Assembly: GCA_025937035.1 (NCBI GenBank)
Contig: JAICSG010000193.1
Coordinates: 1 to 7,148 of the forward strand
DNA length: 7,148 nt
Origin: Thermoanaerobaculia bacterium
GTDB lineage: Bacteria > Acidobacteriota > Thermoanaerobaculia > Multivoradales > UBA5704
Direction: 5' to 3'
Shown here: piece by piece, positions 1 to 4,872 of the stretch
Layout of the letters: each line of letters opens with the position of its first letter
Numbering within the stretch: position 1 is the stretch's first letter
Notes under the pieces: generated by a model
What the model saw: the letters and a program-made list of their open reading frames with translations, nothing else
Told to the model about the DNA's origin: nothing
Database searches by the model: none
Translations under genes and position numbers: made by a program

Positions 1-1567
1 CCGGATCGGCGATCGTCAGCAGGGACTGGGGATCGGCGATCTTGGTCTTCAATTTCCAGCCTTGAAGCGGCTCCGGGATCCGGATGGAGAAGCCCACCAG
101 GGGGTTGGTGTAGGAGCGGCCGTCCTCGCCGCGCATACCACCCGCCTTCTCCTTCTTGAGATCGTCCGGGCCCTCCGCCTCCAAGCGTTCCCGCAGCTTC
201 TTCAGGGATTCCTCATCCAGCTCCGCCGGCTTGGCCCCGATCGCCTTGAGGTCGATCCCCTGGTTGGCCGGCCGCTCCGCCGTCACCGCCGCCAGCCGCG
301 TCCGGACCTTCGCCCAGGCCTCGTCCGGCAAGCTGCCCCGGACGGCCAGCACGCGGGTGGGACCAGCCCCCTCGACCCGCCACCCTGTCACTCCCTGGAG
401 CGCGCTCCCGAACTCTCCCGCGTCCGCCTCGGTATCCCACTCGGTGATCCAGACGACCAGCCGGCCGCCGCCCTTCTCGTAGACGGCGAAGCGGTCCCCT
501 CCCCAGCCCGCCGCGGCGGCGTCAGCCCGCTCCCGGCTCTTGAGATCCTGGCGGAAGAGGATGCGCAGCCCCAGCTCGCCCATCTCCCCCTCGGCCGCCT
601 TGCGATACCCCGGCAGCTCCGCCGCGAGATCCGGGAAGCGGAGCCCCACGGGGTCGTCCCGCTTCGTATGCCACTTCTCGGGATGGAGGATCTGCTCCGA
701 CGAGCGCGGCGGGTCGGTGGTGAACGCGTAGTCGAGCAGCACCTGCCCCCCCAACCGCTTGGCGCTCAGGCAGAAGGAGAGCCCCTGGAAATAGCTGAAG
801 ATCAGGCTGTCCCGGATGAAGGCGGGCGCTTCGCTCATCTCCTTGGCGCCGGGGAAGCTCCCATCGCCGCCGAGCAGCTTCTCGGGGTCCCGCATCATGC
901 CGGACAGAGCCTCGTCCATGCCGGGCATGGCCTCGAAGCTCATCTTCAGGCTGGCGTCGATCATAGTCAGCGTGGCGTCCCCTTCCACCAGGGCCTTCTT
1001 GGCGGTCCCCCCGTCGGACAGCGGGTCGCGCTCCTCGAACCGGTGGAGGTTGAAATGCTGATCCTGGAGCGCGTGCGTGAGCTCGTGGACCAGCACCATG
1101 TCCTCGTTCTCGGCCTTCTCTTCCTTGCCCTTGGCTCCCAGGGAGCCGTCGACCAGGGTCATGGACTTGACGTCCGGATCGTAGAACCCCGCCACCTGGC
1201 TGCTCAGGAGCTCGGGGAGGTAACGGCCCAGGTCCATGGTCTCCGGAATCAGGCTGAACGCCTTCAGGCTGCTCTCGAGGGCTCTGAGATCCTCCGCGGG
1301 AAGATCCTTGGGGATCGACGCCTTGAGCCGCGCCTTGAGCTTCCGCGGGCTCGTCGAGCCGGCGGGGACGGGCCTCATCGCCTTGAGCCCGCGGTACTTC
1401 TCGGCGGTTTGCAGGAGCTCGGCGACATGCTTCGCGCTCTCGGGCGGCAGCGGGGTCGTCCCCGGCGGGAGGTGCGGAGGAGCCGCGGCCTCCCCGGCCC
1501 AACCGGCCGAAGCGCGAACGAGGAGAGCGAAACAGAGGGGGACGAGACGAGACCAGCGTGCGCGCAT
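1..1567 (-). CDS. Secreted HExxH zinc-metallopeptidase-like protein (C-terminus cut by window edge)
   Basis: Probable exported zinc-dependent peptidase; the substrate cannot be inferred. The frame is open from an ATG at 1567 to the left edge, giving 522 residues with no stop. The N-terminus looks like a Sec signal peptide: basic RARWSR, hydrophobic LVPLCFALLV, then a small-residue region ASAGWA that could be cleaved near residue 24. Residues 126-130 read AGFYD. A zinc motif HELTHALQDQHF follows at 161-172, and LVEGDAT at 193-199 supplies E195 as a likely third ligand, an HExxH-plus-downstream-Glu layout like gluzincin peptidases. The last visible 70 residues include a charged, lysine- and glutamate-rich helical stretch. 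GGGAG lies 5 nt before the ATG, which supports this start. It is divergent from the LanC-like gene and has its own promoter and leader. I recall similar HELTHALQDQHF proteins of unknown role in other bacteria, but have no family name I trust. Peptidase activity is inferred from the motif only. Confidence 0.88.
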   Translation of the reverse strand, partial: MRARWSRLVPLCFALLVRASAGWAGEAAAPPHLPPGTTPLPPESAKHVAELLQTAEKYRGLKAMRPVPAGSTSPRKLKARLKASIPKDLPAEDLRALESSLKAFSLIPETMDLGRYLPELLSSQVAGFYDPDVKSMTLVDGSLGAKGKEEKAENEDMVLVHELTHALQDQHFNLHRFEERDPLSDGGTAKKALVEGDATLTMIDASLKMSFEAMPGMDEALSGMMRDPEKLLGGDGSFPGAKEMSEAPAFIRDSLIFSYFQGLSFCLSAKRLGGQVLLDYAFTTDPPRSSEQILHPEKWHTKRDDPVGLRFPDLAAELPGYRKAAEGEMGELGLRILFRQDLKSRERADAAAAGWGGDRFAVYEKGGGRLVVWITEWDTEADAGEFGSALQGVTGWRVEGAGPTRVLAVRGSLPDEAWAKVRTRLAAVTAERPANQGIDLKAIGAKPAELDEESLKKLRERLEAEGPDDLKKEKAGGMRGEDGRSYTNPLVGFSIRIPEPLQGWKLKTKIADPQSLLTIADP

Positions 1568-1597
1568 CGGGGCTCCCACGGACCGGAGATGGACGGC

Positions 1598-1620
1598 GTC
1601 CGCGGAGACGATCCGCGAAC
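1598..1620 (-). other. Hairpin in the 5' leader of the metallopeptidase transcript
   Basis: On the minus strand GTTCGCGGA and TCCGCGGAC pair over 9 bp around the loop TCGTC. One pair is G·U on this strand and would be a C·A mismatch on the plus strand, so the structure fits the metallopeptidase mRNA better. It sits about 30 nt before the ATG, inside the expected 5' leader. No T-tract follows, so it is not a terminator. A role in translation or mRNA stability is possible but unproven. GC-rich DNA gives such stems by chance fairly often. Confidence 0.4.
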
Positions 1621-1637
1621 CGGCCGGCCGGACAGGC

Positions 1638-1643
1638 ATTATA
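1638..1643 (-). promoter_or_regulatory. -10 box (TATAAT) of the metallopeptidase gene
   Basis: The minus strand reads a perfect σ70-type TATAAT about 70 nt upstream of the metallopeptidase ATG. This is notable in such GC-rich DNA. No good -35 lies 16-18 bp upstream: the hexamer at 17 bp spacing is TATGCA, only 3 of 6 matches to TTGACA. The region where a -35 would sit is filled by 13-bp direct repeats, which suggests activator dependence. On the plus strand the overlapping TATAGA at 1640-1645 could be a weak -10 for the LanC operon. The assignment rests on pattern only. Confidence 0.55.
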
Positions 1644-1681
1644 GAGGTGAATATCAGAGGTGCATATCAGAGATGAATCTG
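1643..1681. repeat. Three 13-bp tandem direct repeats in the divergent promoter
   Basis: Read on the plus strand the units are agaggtgaatatc (1643-1655), agaggtgcatatc (1656-1668) and agagatgaatctg (1669-1681). Units 1 and 2 differ at one base; unit 3 is more diverged. The array abuts the minus-strand TATAAT and ends within the Shine-Dalgarno of the LanC-like gene. It is distinctly AT-richer than its surroundings. The 13-bp spacing is somewhat longer than one helical turn, as in tandem operator sites for dimeric or oligomeric regulators. Which regulator would bind is unknown. Confidence 0.7.
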
Positions 1682-1688
1682 AGGCAAA

Positions 1689-2990
1689 ATGCGTTTCATG
1701 ACCCAGACCTGGAAACCTCTGCTCACCGGTCCGCTCGCCGACCGGGTCTCCCGCGCCGTCCGCGAGATCGCCCAGGCCCTTCCCGGCGCCGCCTCCCGCG
1801 ACGGGGCGCAACAGGCCTCCCTGGCGAGCGGCCTGGCCGGACAGGCGCTGTTCTACGCCTATCTGGCGATCGCCACCTCCGACGAAGCCGCCGCCGACCG
1901 CGCGGCGGAATTCCTCGAAAAGGCCGCCGACGAGCTGGCCAACACCCCTCTGCCGCCCCATCTCTACGCCGGTTTTCCCGGCGTGGCCTGGACGATGGAG
2001 CACCTGCAGGACCTCCTGTTCGAAGCCCCGGAAGGCGAGGAGGCCGAGGACCCCATCCTGGAGATCGACGAGGCCCTCCTCGGGCCTCTGGGACGCTCCC
2101 CCTGGGTGGGCGAATACGACCTGATCGGGGGCCTCGCCGGCCTCGGCGTCTACGCCCTGGAACGGCTCCCCCGCCCCTCCGCGCGGGAGCTGCTGGCGCG
2201 CGTGGTCGACCGGCTCGCCGAGCTGGCCGAGGAGATGGAGGAGGGCTCGGCCTGGTTCAGCCCGCCCGAGCGGCTCCCCGAATGGCAGCGCGAGATCCAC
2301 ACCCGCGGGAACTACAACCTCGGCGTGGCCCATGGCCTCCCCGGCGTGGTGCCGGTCCTGGCCGGGGCCTGCGCCGCCGGCGTGGCGGTGGAGCGGGCCC
2401 GCCCGCTGCTCGAAAGCTCGGTGAGCTTCCTGCTCGCCCGCCGGCTGCCGCCCGAATCGACCTCCTGCTTCGCCGGCACCTATGCCCCCTGGGAGGAGCC
2501 CGCCCCCACGCGGCTCGCCTGGTGCTATGGCGACGCCGGCATCGCCGCCGCCCTCCTCGCCGCCGCCCGCGCCGTCGGCAACGCGGAGTGGGAGCGCCAG
2601 GCGATCGACATCGCCCTCACCGCGGCCGCGCGGGACGAATCGACCTCGCACGTCCGCGACGCTGGCCTCTGCCACGGCGCCGCCGGCGTGGGGCATCTGT
2701 TCAACCGGATGTCCCAGGCCACGGGCGAGGAGCGGCTGGCCGAGGCGGCGAGGTTCTGGTTCGAGAGGACCTTCACCTTCCAGGCTCCCGGCGAGCCGGT
2801 CGCCGGTTTCCGGGCCTGGGAGATGGGCGTGCAGGGCCAGCCGGGATGGCGGGCGGACGCCGGCTTCCTCGAAGGGGCCACCGGAGTGGGGCTCGCCCTC
2901 CTCGCCGCCGTCTCCGGCGTGGAGCCGGCCTGGGACCGGGTGCTGCTCGTCTCGCTGCCGCCGCTGTCCCCCGAAGACTCCTCCGAGTAG
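1689..2990 (+). CDS. LanC-family lanthionine cyclase-like protein
   Basis: LanC enzymes are cytoplasmic α/α-barrel zinc proteins that add cysteine thiols to dehydrated Ser/Thr to close lanthionine rings. This 433-residue protein is about family length and keeps the full active site. GVAHG places the catalytic His at 215, WCYG gives zinc ligand C279, and LCHG gives ligands C328 and H329. The repeated glycine motifs of the barrel are present: SGLAG near 48-51, YAGFPGVAWT at 93-102, GGLAGLG at 147-153, NLGVAHGLPG at 210-219, GDAGIA at 281-286, GAAGVGH at 330-336, and EGATGVGLALL near 395-405. The ATG at 1689 has GAGG 4 nt upstream; an in-frame ATG at 1698 is the alternative. There is no signal peptide or kinase domain, so it is not LanM or LanKC. 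No LanA-like precursor or LanB dehydratase is visible, so true lanthipeptide biosynthesis is unproven. It is followed 4 bp later by an α/β hydrolase. Confidence 0.93.
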   Translation: MRFMTQTWKPLLTGPLADRVSRAVREIAQALPGAASRDGAQQASLASGLAGQALFYAYLAIATSDEAAADRAAEFLEKAADELANTPLPPHLYAGFPGVAWTMEHLQDLLFEAPEGEEAEDPILEIDEALLGPLGRSPWVGEYDLIGGLAGLGVYALERLPRPSARELLARVVDRLAELAEEMEEGSAWFSPPERLPEWQREIHTRGNYNLGVAHGLPGVVPVLAGACAAGVAVERARPLLESSVSFLLARRLPPESTSCFAGTYAPWEEPAPTRLAWCYGDAGIAAALLAAARAVGNAEWERQAIDIALTAAARDESTSHVRDAGLCHGAAGVGHLFNRMSQATGEERLAEAARFWFERTFTFQAPGEPVAGFRAWEMGVQGQPGWRADAGFLEGATGVGLALLAAVSGVEPAWDRVLLVSLPPLSPEDSSE

Positions 2991-2994
2991 GACC

Positions 2995-3861
2995 GTGCAC
3001 ACCGATCTGACGCCGCGGCACCGGACGATCGCCACCAACGGCATCCGTCTGCACGCGGTCGAGGCGGGCCCCGAAGGGGGCCCGCCCGTCATCCTCCTCC
3101 ACGGCTTTCCAGAATTCTGGTACGGCTGGCGCCATCAGATCGAGCCCCTCGCCGCGGCCGGCTTCCGCGTCCTCGCTCCCGACCAGCGGGGGTACAACCT
3201 CAGCGACAAGCCGAAGAAGGTCTCCGCCTACGGCGTCGACCTCCTGGCGCGCGACGTCCTGGGATTGATCGACGACGCCGGCGCCGCCAGAGCCTTCGTG
3301 GTGGGGCACGACTGGGGAGGCCTCGTCGCCTGGTGGCTGGGAATCCGCTATCCGGAGCGGATCGAGCGGCTGGCCCTGCTCAACATCCCGCACCCTCGGG
3401 TGATCCTCGACAATCTGCTCAAGAATCCCGCCCAACGGAAGAAGAGCTGGTACGTCTTCTTCTTCCAGCTCCCCTGGCTCCCCGAGCGGGCGTTCCGCGC
3501 CGACGACTTCGCCCTGGGGGTCAGGTCCCTGCGGCGGTCCAGCCGTCCGGGCACCTTTACCGACGCCGATCTGGACCTCTACCGTGAGGCCTGGTCCCAG
3601 CCGGGTGCGGTCCGCTCGATGATCCACTGGTACCGCGCCGCCGCGCGCTCCCGGCCGAAGCTCCCCACCTCCCCCCGCGTCCCCGTGCCCACCCTGCTGC
3701 TCTGGGGGACGCAGGACCGCTTCCTCGGCCAGGAGATGGCCCAGCCCAGCCTCGCCTTCTGCGACGACGGCCGGCTCGAATTCCTCACGGAGGCGAGCCA
3801 CTGGATCCAGCACGAGGAGGCGGAGCGGGTGAGCCGGGAGCTGATCGGGTTCTTCTCCTAG
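2995..3861 (+). CDS. α/β hydrolase of the soluble epoxide hydrolase type
   Basis: Likely hydrolyses an epoxide to a diol through an alkyl-enzyme intermediate. The 288-residue protein opens with the usual N-terminal strands (TIATNGIRLHAVEAG). The oxyanion motif HGFPE is at 36-40 and DQRGY at 63-67. The nucleophile elbow GHDWGG at 104-109 has Asp106, as in epoxide hydrolases and haloalkane dehalogenases. The charge relay is completed by Asp241 (WGTQD) and His269 (ASHW). Lid tyrosines Y153 and Y213 could be the pair that activates the epoxide, which favours epoxide hydrolase over dehalogenase. There is no signal peptide. The start is GTG at 2995: there is no earlier start in frame, and family members begin just before this point. 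Its Shine-Dalgarno is poor (AGGA only 2 nt away), so translation probably couples to the LanC-like gene, whose stop is 4 bp upstream. The C-terminus is complete. The substrate is unknown. Confidence 0.92.
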   Translation: MHTDLTPRHRTIATNGIRLHAVEAGPEGGPPVILLHGFPEFWYGWRHQIEPLAAAGFRVLAPDQRGYNLSDKPKKVSAYGVDLLARDVLGLIDDAGAARAFVVGHDWGGLVAWWLGIRYPERIERLALLNIPHPRVILDNLLKNPAQRKKSWYVFFFQLPWLPERAFRADDFALGVRSLRRSSRPGTFTDADLDLYREAWSQPGAVRSMIHWYRAAARSRPKLPTSPRVPVPTLLLWGTQDRFLGQEMAQPSLAFCDDGRLEFLTEASHWIQHEEAERVSRELIGFFS

Positions 3862-4103
3862 CCCCGCATCTCAAGCAGGGGAGCGTGCGGGTGAAGGCCG
3901 GAGACACCGTCAAGCGGGGTCAGGTGATCGCCCAGCTCGGCCAGACCGGCAACACCACCGAGCCGCACCTCCACTTCCAGCTCACCGACGGCCCCGATCC
4001 GCTCTACTCGCGCGGCGTCCCGATCCTCTTCAAGAACACCGTGAACACCGTCGGATTCAGCGGCAGCTATCTCCAGACGGGGTGGATCGTGACGGCGAAG
4101 TGA
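3861..4103 (+). pseudogene. 5'-truncated M23 (LytM-type) peptidase remnant
   Basis: M23 peptidases are zinc endopeptidases that usually cleave peptidoglycan cross-bridges. Only the last 80 residues or so of such a domain are present here. HLKQGSVRVKAGDTVKRG matches the usual family stretch, followed by GQVIAQLGQTGN and the second zinc motif PHLHF, then a plausible natural C-terminus ending at a TGA at 4101-4103. The first zinc motif (HxxxD) and the whole N-terminus are missing, so the product cannot be active. Recognisable homology begins within a few bases of the hydrolase stop codon, in another frame, which points to a deletion or insertion junction. A GTG at 3885 could give a 72-residue peptide, but it aligns with an internal family valine and its AGGGGAG is only 1 nt away. 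The tail end is 4 bp from a convergent gene. Confidence 0.82.
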
Positions 4104-4107
4104 GCGG

Positions 4108-4431
4108 CTACGGCACCCCCTGGGTGATCACGAACAGGTTGATCGCCTTGTTGTCCTGATGGTTGACGATCCGCGCGCCGCCCGTGAAGGCGAAGACGAA
4201 GGGCTCGAAGGTCACCGCCAGGTTGATCCCGAGCGCCGCCACGCTGCCGCCGACGATGAACTGGTTGTCGTGGATGACGCCGCTCAGGTCGATCTCCTGG
4301 ACGTGGACCGGCCCGCTCAGGTTGCGCAGCGTGCCGGTCGCGTGGCCGGTCCCCTTGTCCTCCAGGGTCAGGTTCGCCGTGTAGGTGGTCTTCCCGTCGA
4401 AGCTGATGAATTTGGCTTCCCAGATGGCCAT
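4108..4431 (-). CDS. Small β-rich protein of unknown function
   Basis: I do not recognise this 107-residue protein. It has no signal peptide, transmembrane helix, cysteine or known catalytic motif. Alternating hydrophobic and polar residues, with many T, N, G and V (for example TTYTANLTLEDKG near 15-27 and NLAVTFEPFVFAFTGG near 70-85), suggest an all-β fold such as a small barrel or sandwich. Start choice is firm: the minus strand carries GGAGGGGAGGAA ending 4 nt before the ATG, one of the strongest ribosome sites in the window. Its codons show the usual GC-rich third positions in part, and its composition is unlike its arginine-rich neighbours. It is convergent with the M23 remnant (4-bp gap) and has a 440-bp gene-free region upstream, so it probably has its own promoter. 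A true gene is likely because of the ribosome site and clean composition; a function cannot be given. Confidence 0.72.
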   Translation of the reverse strand: MAIWEAKFISFDGKTTYTANLTLEDKGTGHATGTLRNLSGPVHVQEIDLSGVIHDNQFIVGGSVAALGINLAVTFEPFVFAFTGGARIVNHQDNKAINLFVITQGVP

Positions 4432-4476
4432 GTCGTTCCTCCCCTCCCGCTCAGCGGGGTCTGTCTGTCGCTGGGG

Positions 4477-4510
4477 ATCATATGCCCTGAGCCTGGCTTA
4501 GGAGCGTCAA
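4477..4510 (-). promoter_or_regulatory. Weak candidate promoter of the small β-rich protein
   Basis: The minus strand has TTGACG at 4505-4510 (5 of 6 matches to the σ70 -35) and TATGAT at 4477-4482 (5 of 6 to the -10). Their spacing is 22 bp, well beyond the usual 16-18; GCATAT at 4480-4485 would give 19 bp. The -35 overlaps an interrupted palindrome, TCAA-C-TTGA within 4507-4515, which could be a repressor site. A promoter is expected somewhere here because the gene is isolated, but this placement is tentative. Confidence 0.25.
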
Positions 4511-4619
4511 GTTGAAACGCCTTGGAGGGCTGAAGCTCGCCTCTGAGAATCGCACCCCCTTCGGCCACGCTCTTGAGCAACTCGCAGAAAGCTCATCACC
4601 GGCCGGGGCTGGCAAGAGA

Positions 4620-4829
4620 CTCGCCGGGGAAAAAAGTTTGTCCGCCACCCCCGGCGGAAGGCTTACCGGGGTTAAAAGTTAATCCGCCGACCCCGGCGGA
4701 AGGCTCACCGGGGGAAAAAGTTAACCCTCCACCCCCGGCGAGAGGTCCGCCTGGGGAAAAAGCTTCACCGCCGACCCCGGCGAAAGGCTTGCCGAGGTCA
4801 AATCTTCGTCCGCCGGCCCTGGCGGGAGG
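4620..4829 (-). repeat. Five 42-bp tandem repeats with hairpin plus T-run, 3' of the kinase gene
   Basis: The units are exactly 42 bp each: 4620-4661, 4662-4703, 4704-4745, 4746-4787 and 4788-4829. A degenerate sixth can be traced at 4578-4619. I count 22 of 42 columns identical in all five. On the minus strand each unit has CCT, a stem (TCCGCCG with CGGCGGA in the best unit, loop GGGT), then CTTTT- to TTTTTT-type runs about 5 nt later in four units, and CCCCGG near the end. In units 1, 3 and 4, stem positions 5/20 or 10/15 are G·U on the minus strand and would be C·A mismatches on the plus strand. This favours a structured minus-strand RNA, the direction of the kinase transcript, whose stop codon is 43 bp away. 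The CCGGGG and CCCCGG segments can also pair with each other, within or between units. Terminator, RNA-stability and minisatellite roles are all open. Confidence 0.9.
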
Positions 4830-4872
4830 CCTGGAACCCGGAACGGCTCGACCTGCGGGTCCGGCGGCAGCC

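Larger units (their letters stand above)
4432..4872. other. Gene-free stretch between the small protein and the kinase
   Basis: This 441-bp stretch holds the upstream region of the small minus-strand gene (4432-about 4577), a tandem repeat array (4620-4829) with a degenerate extra unit before it, and about 43 bp up to the kinase stop codon. No RNA gene was recognised. Open frames cross it on both strands, but none has a Shine-Dalgarno or codon-position bias. A 13-bp palindrome CCCGCTCAGCGGG at 4446-4458 lies directly upstream of the small gene's ribosome site and could be an operator. A 1-nt centre makes a full RNA hairpin unlikely. Confidence 0.7.

Noticed and set aside
1650..1760. Possible LanA precursor peptide just upstream of the LanC-like gene (a frame containing MNLRQNAF...)
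   Set aside because: It overlaps the start of the LanC gene out of frame, has no Ser/Thr-Cys core, and has no recognisable leader motif.
62..3010. Very long plus-strand open frame (982 codons) covering the metallopeptidase gene and most of the LanC-like gene
   Set aside because: It is Arg/Pro/Gly-rich with no domain; it is antisense to the HELTH gene and out of frame with the LanC gene. Long spurious frames are expected at this GC content.
522..3092. Long minus-strand open frame (856 codons) opposite the LanC-like gene
   Set aside because: Low-complexity composition and no motif. The real minus-strand gene here uses another frame and starts at 1567.
4620..4829. CRISPR array
   Set aside because: Units are contiguous 42-bp repeats with no unique spacers, copies differ from one another at many positions, and no cas gene is nearby.
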